From contig NZ_JAUSXI010000001.1 of assembly GCF_030815865.1 (NCBI RefSeq), positions 434,001-498,000 on the forward strand: a DNA stretch of 64,000 nucleotides, read 5' to 3'. This stretch comes from Arthrobacter globiformis (lineage in GTDB: Bacteria > Actinomycetota > Actinomycetes > Actinomycetales > Micrococcaceae). The translations under genes were made by a program, and so were the position numbers. This document shows positions 54,380-64,000 of the stretch, one piece after another. The notes beneath the pieces were generated by a model that was not told the DNA's origin, made no database searches, and saw nothing but the letters and a program-made list of their open reading frames with translations. Positions within the stretch are counted from its first letter, which is position 1, and every line of letters begins with the position of its first letter.

Positions 54380-55537
54380 GTGCAGAACCTCCCCAACACT
54401 GCAGGCGGCCGTGTTCCCAGCGAACCTGTTCCCAGCGGCAGGAGGCGGCCGGGCCGGCTGGCTCCGGTTCTCGGCACGGCACGGAAAATGCTGCAGGCTG
54501 CCCTGGCTGAAGCGGGTTACCCAGAACGGGTCCTGGTGGCCTGCAGCGGGGGCCCCGACTCCCTGGCCCTGGCCGCTGTGGCCGCCTACTTCGCCCGGCG
54601 CGGCCACGTTGACGGCCGGCCGGTGGCCGTCGGCGCGGTGGTCGTGGACCACCAGTTGCAGGCCGGTTCCTCCGACGTTGCCGCTAGAACCGCTGAGACC
54701 CTGCGGGAGCTCGGCCTGGACCCGGTGCAGATCCGCACGGTCGATGTCGCCTCCACAGGTTTCGGACCGGAAGCCGCAGCCCGCGATGCCCGCCACGCCG
54801 CACTCGACGCGGCGGCGGGGGAGTGGGGAGCCGGTGCCGTCCTCCTGGGGCACACGCTCGACGACCAGGCGGAGCAGGTGCTGCTGGGCCTGGCCCGCGG
54901 CTCGGGCACACGGTCCCTGGCCGGGATGCGGCCTGCGCGGGGGAAGCTGCTCCGGCCGTTCCTCGGCCTGCGCAGGGCGGACACCCTGGACATTTGCCGT
55001 GCAGAGGAGCTGGACGCATGGCACGACCCCAGCAACGCCGACCCCGCCTTCGCCCGCTCGCGGACCAGGGTGGAGGTCATGCCGGTGCTGGAGGAAAAAC
55101 TCGGCCCGGGGGTGGCCGAATCCCTGGCACGTTCGGCCGCCATCCTGCAGCTGGATGCCGACTATCTGGAGGACGTGGCCAACAGCACTTACACCTCGCT
55201 CGTTGAGCACGACGGCCCGGACGCCAGCCTCCCGGAGGCTGCCCTGACTGAACTGGCCCCGGCCATCAGGTTCCGGGTGATCGCAAAGGCGGCTGCCGCC
55301 GTCGGCGGCCAACAGCCCAGTTATCAGCGCCTTTTGGCGGCGGAAGCACTGCTGCGGCGGAAGGGCTCGGCCGGTCCGGTGGAACTGCCCGGCGGGGTTA
55401 GCGTGTACCGTCTTTCGCTTGCCGAGCTGCAGGACCGGGAGCGTGCCCACGGGCAGGGCGGGGCGGAAGGCGTTCCCCGCGAGGCCGCCCGCTGTGGGAA
55501 GCTTGTATTCCGGCTTCATAAACCGTCCCGCAAATAG
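54380..55537 (+). CDS. tilS: tRNA(Ile)-lysidine synthase
   Basis: This essential ATP-dependent enzyme modifies C34 of tRNA-Ile(CAU) to lysidine. The PP-loop [13 protein letters not shown] identifies the N-terminal domain, with [12 protein letters not shown] and [22 protein letters not shown]. The 385-residue length is normal for actinobacteria, with a short C-terminal domain. The GTG start at 54380 lies 6 bp after the metalloprotease stop; about 48 Pro/Arg-rich residues precede the core, so a later start is possible. Confidence 0.94.
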   Translation: MQNLPNTAGGRVPSEPVPSGRRRPGRLAPVLGTARKMLQAALAEAGYPERVLVACSGGPDSLALAAVAAYFARRGHVDGRPVAVGAVVVDHQLQAGSSDVAARTAETLRELGLDPVQIRTVDVASTGFGPEAAARDARHAALDAAAGEWGAGAVLLGHTLDDQAEQVLLGLARGSGTRSLAGMRPARGKLLRPFLGLRRADTLDICRAEELDAWHDPSNADPAFARSRTRVEVMPVLEEKLGPGVAESLARSAAILQLDADYLEDVANSTYTSLVEHDGPDASLPEAALTELAPAIRFRVIAKAAAAVGGQQPSYQRLLAAEALLRRKGSAGPVELPGGVSVYRLSLAELQDRERAHGQGGAEGVPREAARCGKLVFRLHKPSRK

Positions 55538-55566
55538 TCGCACCCGCATCTACACAGGAGCAATTG

Positions 55567-56118
55567 GTGGATTCATCCGACGTCCAGGCAGACCTCAAGC
55601 ACGTTCTCTACACCAAGGAACAGATCCAGCAGCGCATCACCGAGCTCGCGGCCCAGATCGACAAGGACTACGAAGGGCGCGACCTGCTCATCGTCGGTGT
55701 GCTGAAGGGCGCTGTCATGGTGATGGCTGACCTCGCGCGGGCACTTCACAGCCATGTTTCCATGGACTGGATGGCTGTTTCCTCCTATGGCTCCGGCACG
55801 CAGTCCTCCGGTGTGGTGCGTATCCTCAAGGACCTCGACACGGACCTGATGGGCAAGGACGTGCTCATCGTTGAGGACATCATCGACTCCGGCCTCACGC
55901 TGTCCTGGCTGAAGACCAACCTCGAATCACGCGGCACCGCGTCGGTGGAAATCTGCACGGCCTTCCGCAAGCCCACCGCCGCCAAGGTGGAGATCGACGT
56001 CAAGTACGTCGGCTACGACATCCCCAACGAGTTCGTGGTGGGCTACGGCCTGGACTACGCCGAAAAGTACCGCAATCTGGACTTCGTGGGCACCCTCGCC
56101 CCGCACGTCTACGAGTAG
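55567..56118 (+). CDS. hpt: Hypoxanthine-guanine phosphoribosyltransferase
   Basis: This purine-salvage enzyme converts hypoxanthine or guanine and PRPP to IMP or GMP. The PRPP-binding motif is [16 protein letters not shown]; other hallmarks are [13 protein letters not shown] and [15 protein letters not shown]. The product is 183 residues from GTG 55567, with AGGAG 6 nt upstream (TTG 55564 is less good). tilS-hpt-ftsH is a widely conserved order. Confidence 0.97.
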   Translation: MDSSDVQADLKHVLYTKEQIQQRITELAAQIDKDYEGRDLLIVGVLKGAVMVMADLARALHSHVSMDWMAVSSYGSGTQSSGVVRILKDLDTDLMGKDVLIVEDIIDSGLTLSWLKTNLESRGTASVEICTAFRKPTAAKVEIDVKYVGYDIPNEFVVGYGLDYAEKYRNLDFVGTLAPHVYE

Positions 56119-56169
56119 CGCCTGCCGCGCAAGCCAGCCCCGCATTTTTGCACCCGCTTTCGCTGGCCG

Positions 56170-56210
56170 CGCCGCCGTCGAGCCCTGGAACCACGGGCTC
56201 GACGGCGGCG
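56170..56210 (+). terminator. Hairpin after hpt
   Basis: A perfect 16-bp stem (56170-56185 with 56195-56210) and 9-nt loop lie 51 bp after hpt. GAGCCGCTTAAA then occurs twice in direct repeat. There is no T run. Confidence 0.7.
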
Positions 56211-56267
56211 TGAGCCGCTTAAACGCGAGCCGCTTAAAGAGGCGCAGAAAAGTCCGCCGGGGCCGGA

Positions 56268-56529
56268 TCAGCAGGGCGTCCGCGGGGGCGTGGCGAGGGT
56301 CAGCCGGATCTGCGCCAGCATCTCCTCCGGCTGGTGCAGCCCATCCTCGTAGAGGTAGCGCCAACACCCTGTAGCCGGAGGCTGCCCCAACGCTGTTCCG
56401 CCGGATGTCGTTCAGCATCACCCCGGAGTTCAGCGCCTGGCCAACCTGGCCTCGGGTAAACCCCGCCCGCCGCAGGTGGGCTAGCCTGGCCACGCCACCG
56501 TGCCGTGTGAGGAAGTCCGTGGGCTGCAT
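56268..56529 (-). pseudogene. AbiEi/DUF559-type gene remnant, deleted and frameshifted
   Basis: The frame from ATG 56529 begins TDFLTRHGGVARLAHLRRAG, typical of AbiEi-like antitoxin N-terminal domains fused to DUF559 endonuclease-like domains. After about 38 codons it jumps to the DUF559 end (DIRRNSVGAASGYRVL). One extra base then shifts the frame: the next frame reads YLYEDGLHQPEEMLAQIRL and ends TPPRTPC at 56268. Normal proteins are about 300 residues, so some 200 residues are missing. The 262-bp span, one more than a multiple of 3, fits a single insertion. Confidence 0.85.
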
Positions 56530-56855
56530 GCCGCGGGACCCTGTGGATGGCCGGTCGCAGTCAACTGGCAGGGCATTTCTGCGCCACTTTCGCGGCACGC
56601 TCCGTGGGCCCGGCCCGGCGATGCCGCGGGGCCGTTTTCCGGGGTGCCCGGAAAGCGGTGCAGAAATGAAGGTGGCCGGCCCAGCAACGACGGGACCCCG
56701 GCCCGACCAGCCACTACGCCCAGAGGGAACTTTTGTATTACACCGTGCGTGAATTACTCCTGACGGTGTATAGCTAGAAGCGACGCAGCACCACACGCGC
56801 GCAGTCCTCGCGCCGTGCAGCACTACCAGGAGGGACGGGGCCAGCCCCCGAACAG
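56530..56855. promoter_or_regulatory. ftsH upstream region
   Basis: No gene is supported here. An 8-bp inverted repeat TACACCGT/ACGGTGTA (56739-56746 and 56763-56770, 16 bp apart) encloses an AT-rich core with a possible -10 (GTATAG). AGGAGGGA at 56829-56836 lies 19 nt from the ftsH ATG; GGGGCCAGCCCC between them may form a small stem that brings it closer. Confidence 0.5.
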
Positions 56856-58922
<2,067 letters not shown>

Positions 58923-58932
58923 GCTCTTTGGT

Positions 58933-59574
58933 GTGACTCACTTCGACGACGACGACCTCACTGCCCCCGCCGACCATTCGGCGGTGGGCGGATCCGGCCA
59001 CCACCACCACAAGGTGGACAGGCCCCGGATTGAAGCAGCCGTGCGGGAAATCCTGCTGGCCATAGGCGAGGACCCGGACCGCGGCGGGCTGCTGGACACG
59101 CCCAAGCGCGTGGCCAAGGCGTATGCCGAGGTGTTTGCCGGCCTGCACCAGGATCCGGGCAGCGTGCTCGGCACCACGTTCGAGCTCGACCACGAGGAAC
59201 TCGTGCTGGTGAAGGACATCCCGTTCTACTCCACCTGCGAGCACCATCTGGTGCCGTTCCACGGCGTCGCGCATGTGGGGTACATCCCCTCGCATGACGG
59301 CAGGGTGACGGGCCTGAGCAAGCTGGCACGCCTGGTGGACATCTACGCCCGCCGCCCGCAGGTGCAGGAGCGACTCACAACCCAGATCGTTGAAGCGCTG
59401 GTCACATTCCTCAAGCCGCGCGGAGCCATCGTGGTGGTGGAATGCGAACACATGTGCATGTCCATGCGCGGCATCCGCAAGCCCGGAGCCAAAACCGTCA
59501 CAAGCGCGGTTCGCGGGCAACTTCATGACCCGGCCACCCGTGCCGAGGCCATGAGCCTCATACTCGGAAGGTAA
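58933..59574 (+). CDS. folE: GTP cyclohydrolase I
   Basis: This enzyme makes 7,8-dihydroneopterin triphosphate from GTP, the first step of folate synthesis. The 213-residue protein has zinc ligands in [12 protein letters not shown] and MCMSMRGI and the conserved [15 protein letters not shown]. The N-terminal 35 residues are His/Asp-rich. It starts at GTG 58933, 10 bp after ftsH, and precedes folP by 10 bp. Confidence 0.97.
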   Translation: MTHFDDDDLTAPADHSAVGGSGHHHHKVDRPRIEAAVREILLAIGEDPDRGGLLDTPKRVAKAYAEVFAGLHQDPGSVLGTTFELDHEELVLVKDIPFYSTCEHHLVPFHGVAHVGYIPSHDGRVTGLSKLARLVDIYARRPQVQERLTTQIVEALVTFLKPRGAIVVVECEHMCMSMRGIRKPGAKTVTSAVRGQLHDPATRAEAMSLILGR

Positions 59575-59584
59575 AAAACAGACT

Positions 59585-60505
59585 ATGGATTCCCTAGCTG
59601 CAGCACCTGGAACCGGACCCGCAACATCACCCCTGCCCATCCTGCGCAAACCGCGGCCGGCAGCCAAGTTCGACGACCTGCCCACCGACCGCACGCTCGT
59701 CATGGGCATCCTCAACGTCACCCCCGATTCGTTTAGCGACGGCGGCAAGCACGCGACGGCAGACACCGCCATCGCCGCGGGCCTCCGGATGTTCTACGCG
59801 GGAGCCGACATCATCGACGTCGGCGGCGAATCCACCCGCCCCGGCGCCGAGGAAGTCAGCCCGGAGGAAGAACAGCGCCGGGTGGTGCCTGTCATCGCAG
59901 CCCTCGTGAAAGCCGGCGCGCTGGTCAGCATCGACACCACCCACGTCTCCACCGCCGAGGCCGCTCTGAATGCCGGCGCGGCGATCATCAATGACATCTC
60001 CGGCCTAACCATCGAACCCGGCATGGCCGAGCTCGTGGCGAAGACCAAGGTGCCGTATGTCTTGACCCACCGCCGCGGCGATGCCAAGACCATGACTTCC
60101 CTGACGGAGTATGAGGACGTCGCGAACGACGTCGTCTCCGAGCTGAACGGCGTCCGCGACAAGCTGTATGCGGCCGGCGTCCTGCCCGAGCAGATCATCG
60201 TGGACCCGGGCATCGGGTTCTCGAAAACTGACGTGCAGAACTGGGAACTGCTACGGAACCTGGACCGGCTCGACGCCATGGGCCACAAGGTGCTGGTGGG
60301 CGCGTCCCGCAAGCGCTTCCTGGGCACGCTCCTGACGGTCGCCGGCAAGGCGGCGCTCCCGGAAGAGCGGGACGGCGCCACGGCCGCTATCACTGCCATC
60401 AGCGCCGCCCGCGGCGCCTGGGCCGTGCGCGTGCATGACGTCGGACCCAGCCTTGACGCCGTCAAGGTGGCCGCCCGCATGGCGGCGCCGGATCACGGCC
60501 GCTGA
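59585..60505 (+). CDS. folP: Dihydropteroate synthase
   Basis: This enzyme joins p-aminobenzoate to the pterin pyrophosphate and is the sulfonamide target. The 306-residue protein carries VMGILNVTPDSFSDGG, IDVGGESTRPGAEEVSPEEE and the phosphate loop VLVGASRKRFLG. An N-terminal 35-residue extension is Pro/Ala-rich. It is in the fol operon between folE and folB. Confidence 0.97.
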   Translation: MDSLAAAPGTGPATSPLPILRKPRPAAKFDDLPTDRTLVMGILNVTPDSFSDGGKHATADTAIAAGLRMFYAGADIIDVGGESTRPGAEEVSPEEEQRRVVPVIAALVKAGALVSIDTTHVSTAEAALNAGAAIINDISGLTIEPGMAELVAKTKVPYVLTHRRGDAKTMTSLTEYEDVANDVVSELNGVRDKLYAAGVLPEQIIVDPGIGFSKTDVQNWELLRNLDRLDAMGHKVLVGASRKRFLGTLLTVAGKAALPEERDGATAAITAISAARGAWAVRVHDVGPSLDAVKVAARMAAPDHGR

Positions 60506-60530
60506 CCAAGAAAGGCCGAGCAGAACCGCC

Positions 60531-60890
60531 ATGGACAGGATCTCGCTGACCGGTGTCACCGCCACCGGCTACCACGGGGTGTTCGATTTTGAGCGCCGCG
60601 AAGGCCAGCCGTTTGTTGTGGACGCCGTGCTGCACCTGGATTTCAGCCGGGCTGCGGAGTCGGACGACGTCCGCGACACCGCCCACTACGGTGAGGTGGC
60701 CGGACGGATCACCGACTGGATCACCGGCGAGCCCCTGAACCTGATAGAAGGACTGGCGGTGCGGATGGCCGAGGGCCTGCTCAAGGAATTCAAAATCCAG
60801 GCCGTGGAGATCACGGTGCACAAGCCGAAAGCTCCCATCGAGGTTCCCTTCGGCGACGTCGCCGTCAGCGTCTACCGGGAGCGGACATGA
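60531..60890 (+). CDS. folB: Dihydroneopterin aldolase
   Basis: This enzyme converts dihydroneopterin to 6-hydroxymethyl-dihydropterin. The 119-residue protein starts MDRISLTGVTATGYHGVFDFER, with catalytic Tyr and Lys region VEITVHKPKAPIEVPFGDVAV. ATG 60531 is chosen; the upstream frame overlaps folP. Its TGA overlaps the folK ATG by 4 bp (ATGA). Confidence 0.96.
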   Translation: MDRISLTGVTATGYHGVFDFERREGQPFVVDAVLHLDFSRAAESDDVRDTAHYGEVAGRITDWITGEPLNLIEGLAVRMAEGLLKEFKIQAVEITVHKPKAPIEVPFGDVAVSVYRERT

Positions 60891-61486
60891 ATCCGGCGCC
60901 CGCACTGCATGAGAAACCGGTCCACGAGAAGCCGGCACCGGCGAAGACCAGCTATTCGCGCGCGGTACTGGCCCTGGGCAGCAACCTCGGGGCGCGGAAC
61001 GAGACGCTGTCCGAGGCCGTGGCGGACCTTGTGGACCGCTCGGAGGTGCGGCTCCTGGCCGTCTCGCCGATAGTGCAGACCAAGGCCGTCGGCGGCCCCG
61101 CCGGGCAGCCGGACTTCCTCAACATGGTGATTTCGGTCGAAACATCGCTGGAACCGCTCGAACTGCTCCGGCACTGCCAGTCGGTGGAGAACAAGCACCA
61201 CCGAGTTCGTGAGATCCACTGGGGTCCGCGCACGCTCGACGTCGATGTGATCGTCTACGGGGACATCGAAAGTTCCGATCCTGTGCTGACCTTGCCTCAC
61301 CCGTTGGCCGCAGCGCGGGCCTTCGTGCTCTATCCCTGGTCCCAGATGGACCCCTCGGCCACCCTGAACGGGCAGCCGGTGGGGGAGCTGGCCGCCAAGG
61401 CCGCCGACTTCCCGGATCTGAAGCCGTTCGACGGCTTCGGGGACTTCGACGGCGTGCCCGACGGCGGGGCGGTGGAGCAGCCGTGA
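60887..61486 (+). CDS. folK: HPPK, 2-amino-4-hydroxy-6-hydroxymethyldihydropteridine pyrophosphokinase
   Basis: This enzyme adds pyrophosphate from ATP to the pterin before folP. The 199-residue protein has LALGSNLGARNETL, VVQTKAVGGPAGQPDFLN-like sequence (IVQTKAVGGPAGQPDFLN), the signature WGPRTLDVDVIVYGD and LPHPLAAARAFVLYPW. A C-terminal acidic extension follows. It starts within the folB stop and ends within the next gene's GTG. Confidence 0.96.
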   Translation: MNPAPALHEKPVHEKPAPAKTSYSRAVLALGSNLGARNETLSEAVADLVDRSEVRLLAVSPIVQTKAVGGPAGQPDFLNMVISVETSLEPLELLRHCQSVENKHHRVREIHWGPRTLDVDVIVYGDIESSDPVLTLPHPLAAARAFVLYPWSQMDPSATLNGQPVGELAAKAADFPDLKPFDGFGDFDGVPDGGAVEQP

Positions 61487-62010
61487 AACCCGTGAGCCCG
61501 CTGCTGCTCGCAGTCGTGGGCCTTGCCCTGGCCATCGCTGGCTGGTCCGCTGCCGTCCTGACCGTCCGCTACGGCATGGCCACGCCGGTCCTGCCGGCCA
61601 CGGCGCTAGTAAGCATGGGCGTGATCGTCGCCCTGACCTTGGTGCTGGGCATCCGCGTGCTGCGCTGGCGGAACGGCAAAAAGAAGAAAATGCTGAACCC
61701 CATCCTGGCGGCGTGGACCCTGGTCCTCGCCCAGGCCTGTGCCTACACCGGCGCAATGCTGCTGGGCTGGCACGCCGGGATCTTCCTGGACCAGCTGCGG
61801 TTTTGGAGCATTCGCAGCGGGCTGGACGTCACCTGGCTCGCCCTCGGCATGGCCGGCGGCGGGCTGGTCATGATCGTGGTGGGGCTCGTCGTCGAACGCT
61901 TCTGCAAGATCCCGCCGGAGGACGGCGAGACGGACGCTGCAGAGGGCTTGCCGGGCCATGGCCGGGGCAAGGCCAAGGGGGAAGGCGAGTATGCCTACCG
62001 CGGCGATTGA
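61483..62010 (+). CDS. DUF3180 family membrane protein
   Basis: This 175-residue protein has four predicted membrane helices (from LLLAVVGLALAIAGWSAAV to LGMAGGGLVMIVVGLVV), with a basic RNGKKKKM loop between helices 2 and 3, as in DUF3180. The GTG start overlaps the folK stop by 4 bp. The family typically follows folK in actinobacteria; its role is unknown. Confidence 0.9.
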   Translation: MKPVSPLLLAVVGLALAIAGWSAAVLTVRYGMATPVLPATALVSMGVIVALTLVLGIRVLRWRNGKKKKMLNPILAAWTLVLAQACAYTGAMLLGWHAGIFLDQLRFWSIRSGLDVTWLALGMAGGGLVMIVVGLVVERFCKIPPEDGETDAAEGLPGHGRGKAKGEGEYAYRGD

Positions 62011-62503
62011 TCCCCCCGGGATCACCTGGCTGCGCGTGTCCCCGAAGTACGTCACGGTCCGGCTCGTGGAGTGGGCCCTCGGCAACCTGGTGATGGTGAC
62101 CGTGCTCAGCCTGCCGCTGGTGTTTGTCCGGCTCGGCTGGTGGCGGTGGCCGCCGCTCTGGCTGGCCATCGGCCTTCCGGCTTTCATGCTGTTGCTGGCG
62201 CTGTGGCGCCTGGTCCTGATCCCCCGGCAGGTGCGGGCCATCGGCTACGCCGAGCGCGAGGACGACCTCCTCATCCGCGGCGGCATCTTCTTCCAGCGCG
62301 TCATGGTGGTGCCGTACGGCCGCATGCAGTACGTGGACATCAGCGCCGGCCCGGTGGAACGCGGGCTGGGCCTGTGCTCCCTGAAGCTGCATACGGCATC
62401 GGCCGGCACCAACGCCGGCATTCCCGGCCTTCCCGCCGAGGAAGGCGCCCGGCTCAGGGAACAGCTCTCGGCGCGCGGCGAAGCCAGGCTGGCCGGGCTG
62501 TGA
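61991..62503 (+). CDS. bPH2-domain membrane protein, YdbS-like
   Basis: This 170-residue protein has two membrane helices (LVMVTVLSLPLVFVRL and LWLAIGLPAFMLLLALW), then a bacterial PH domain (GYAEREDDLLIRGGIFFQRVMVVPYGRMQYVDI). ATG 61991 lies inside the DUF3180 gene end (20-bp overlap). It pairs with the next gene as a YdbS-YdbT set, linked in Bacillus to bacteriocin resistance. Confidence 0.88.
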   Translation: MPTAAIDPPGITWLRVSPKYVTVRLVEWALGNLVMVTVLSLPLVFVRLGWWRWPPLWLAIGLPAFMLLLALWRLVLIPRQVRAIGYAEREDDLLIRGGIFFQRVMVVPYGRMQYVDISAGPVERGLGLCSLKLHTASAGTNAGIPGLPAEEGARLREQLSARGEARLAGL

Positions 62504-64000
62504 GCGCCGGCGGCCTCGCTTCCGGAAAGCCCGACGGCGAGTGGCTGCGCGTGCACCCGGCGACACCGTTTGTTCGGGGCTGGGTTGCGCTGGCCGCCAT
62601 CGGCTACTTCTTCGGGCGTGACAGTTTCGAACGGATGCTGCAGGGCCAGCCGCTGATCGATGACCGCTTCGCGGGGCGCGCCCCGTGGCTCCTGGGCGCC
62701 GGGGCATTAATGCTGGTGCTGGCGGTCCTAAGCTTCATCCTGTCCTGGTATTTCACCCGGTACCAGGTGGCGGAGGGCTACGTCCGTGTCAACACCGGCT
62801 TCCTGTTCAAGCAGCAGCGGCAGGCGAGGCTGGACCGGGTCCAGGCCATCGACATAGTCCAGCCTCTGCTCGCCAGGATCTTCGGCCTCGCGGAACTGAA
62901 GTTCGAAGTTGCCGACGCCGGCGAGTCGGCCGTCCGCCTGGCCTACCTGCGCATTGGCGATGCCCGCCAGCTGCGCGCCACCATCCTCGCCCGCGCATCG
63001 GGCGTCCGGCTGGATCCCGCGCAGCCCGCAGCCGCCGCTCCCGAGGCGCCGGAGCAGCAGGTCCTGCAGGTCCCGCCGTCGCGCCTGTTTGGCTCGCTCC
63101 TGCTCAGCGAGCAGACAGTGTTCATTGTCCTGGGTGCCGCGGCGTCCGTGGTGCTGTCCGCGCTCACCGAAAACAGGGCTTTCTTCCTTTATCTGATTCC
63201 GGCTGCGCTTGGTTTCGTCGCCGCATACTGGAGCTCGTTCAACAAGGGCTATAACTTCACGGCGGCCATCTCCCCGGACGGCATCCGGCTCCGGTACGGG
63301 CTTCTCGACACGCAGGCGCAGACACTGCCGCCGGGCCGGATCCAGGCGCTGAAGGTGGCGCAGCCGCCCCTGTGGCGCCTCTTCGGCTGGTACCGGATGC
63401 AGGTCAACGCCGCCGGTTACGGGGCCGGGGCGAATAACGGCGAGGGGGGCTCCCGCACCACGCTGCTGCCGGTGGGAAAGATGGATGACGTCCTGAACAT
63501 GATGGCGCTCGTGCTGCCGGATCCGGGAACGGCTGATCCGCTGGGCGTTTTCCAGCAGGGTGTGAATGGACTGGATTCCGACGGCGGCTTTGTCACCACG
63601 CCGCGCCGGGCGTGGCTGCTTGCGCCGCTGGGCTGGCGGCGCAACGCCTTCGCGGCCACAGACACCGCACTGCTCATGCGGTCGGGCCGCTGGTGGAGGC
63701 AGCTTGTGATGGTCCCGCACCAGCGGACGCAGTCTATCGCGCTGCAGCAGGGACCCCTGGCGCGCCGGTTAGGGCTGGCCGACCTCGTGCTGCACACCAC
63801 TGCAGGGCCGGTCGCTCCACGGGTGATCCAGGCGGACATCCGGGAGGCGCAAGCGCTCTTCGACGCGCAGGCAGCCCGCGCGAGGGCGGCCCGGCGGCGG
63901 CAGACGAGCGAACAGTGGCTTGCCCAAGTGGTGCCGGTCTCAACTCCGCTGGTTGAGCGGCCGGGGAGCGAAACCGAGCCCGCCCCACAGGTTGAGCCTC
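62500..64000 (+). CDS. bPH2-domain membrane protein, YdbT-like (3' end outside window)
   Basis: The frame runs open from GTG 62500 (GTGA overlap with the YdbS-like stop) to the window edge, 500 codons. It shows paired membrane helices and bPH2 modules: TRYQVAEGYVRVNTGFLFKQQRQARLDRVQAIDIV at about 88-122 (shown as family pattern), a second helix pair near residues 205-245, and another PH repeat near YNFTAAISPDGIRLRYG. The C-terminal tail is Ala/Arg- then Glu/Pro-rich. Confidence 0.88.
   Translation, partial: MSAGGLASGKPDGEWLRVHPATPFVRGWVALAAIGYFFGRDSFERMLQGQPLIDDRFAGRAPWLLGAGALMLVLAVLSFILSWYFTRYQVAEGYVRVNTGFLFKQQRQARLDRVQAIDIVQPLLARIFGLAELKFEVADAGESAVRLAYLRIGDARQLRATILARASGVRLDPAQPAAAAPEAPEQQVLQVPPSRLFGSLLLSEQTVFIVLGAAASVVLSALTENRAFFLYLIPAALGFVAAYWSSFNKGYNFTAAISPDGIRLRYGLLDTQAQTLPPGRIQALKVAQPPLWRLFGWYRMQVNAAGYGAGANNGEGGSRTTLLPVGKMDDVLNMMALVLPDPGTADPLGVFQQGVNGLDSDGGFVTTPRRAWLLAPLGWRRNAFAATDTALLMRSGRWWRQLVMVPHQRTQSIALQQGPLARRLGLADLVLHTTAGPVAPRVIQADIREAQALFDAQAARARAARRRQTSEQWLAQVVPVSTPLVERPGSETEPAPQVEP

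Noticed and set aside
56405..56752. Plus-strand 115-codon frame in the hpt-ftsH gap
   Set aside because: It is antisense to the AbiEi/DUF559 remnant and has no domain or ribosome site.

Overview
The window is high-GC DNA (third codon positions almost all G or C) from an actinobacterium. The gene content points to Arthrobacter, Pseudarthrobacter or a close Micrococcaceae relative: a class II xylose isomerase beside an alditol/xylitol oxidase, DUF3180 after folK, DUF6480 and DUF6328 proteins, a DUF2342-type metalloprotease next to tilS-hpt-ftsH, and several starts that look leaderless. The genus is an inference from family resemblance. No rRNA, tRNA, CRISPR array or insertion sequence was seen.

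Region 1 (1-24.8 kb) is a plant arabinogalactan utilisation locus. On the minus strand is a YtfQ/YtfR/YtfT-like sugar ABC importer, probably for furanose pentose or galactose; its permease runs off the left edge. Divergent from it are three secreted enzymes that remove arabinose: GH51, GH127 (Tat-exported, LamG insert) and GH43 (LamG plus Ig-like modules). A GNAT/MFS/MarR group separates these from a second block: a LacI repressor facing two MalFG-type permeases, a solute-binding lipoprotein, a cytoplasmic GH42 beta-galactosidase and a large secreted multidomain GH30 enzyme resembling endo-beta-1,6-galactanases. Together they would strip arabinose from arabinogalactan, cut the galactan, import the oligosaccharides and hydrolyse them inside the cell. 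Clear operator-like palindromes sit in both divergent control regions.

Region 2 (24.8-29 kb) is a pentose/xylitol block: a ROK (XylR-like) regulator, xylitol/alditol oxidase and xylA, with a perfect 10-bp inverted repeat in the divergent promoter region. Directly after xylA, 13 codons of xylB are joined to the last 50 codons of a sensor histidine kinase, which looks like a deletion scar.

Region 3 (29-37.2 kb) looks like a stress/housekeeping mosaic: a HAD phosphatase, GDPD, small acidic low-complexity proteins (including DUF6480), a ThDP-dependent PoxB-like enzyme, glycerate kinase, a DUF6328 membrane protein and a YhdF-like SDR.

Region 4 (37.2-51 kb) has a uracil/xanthine permease, a RutE-like nitroreductase, phosphoglucomutase interrupted by a one-base insertion, NERD and DUF4190 proteins, an amidase, rhodanese, pheA, a lipid kinase, serS, a HAD phosphatase and an HTH protein. 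Region 5 (51-64 kb) is core chromosome: ppa divergent from dacB, metalloprotease, tilS, hpt, an AbiEi/DUF559 pseudogene, ftsH, then folE-folP-folB-folK-DUF3180 and two bPH2-domain membrane proteins, the last cut by the right edge.

Two genome-architecture features recur. Short tandem repeats (16-21 bp units) overlap stop codons at several convergent gene junctions. Two other convergent pairs share one CTAG that serves as the stop codon for both genes.
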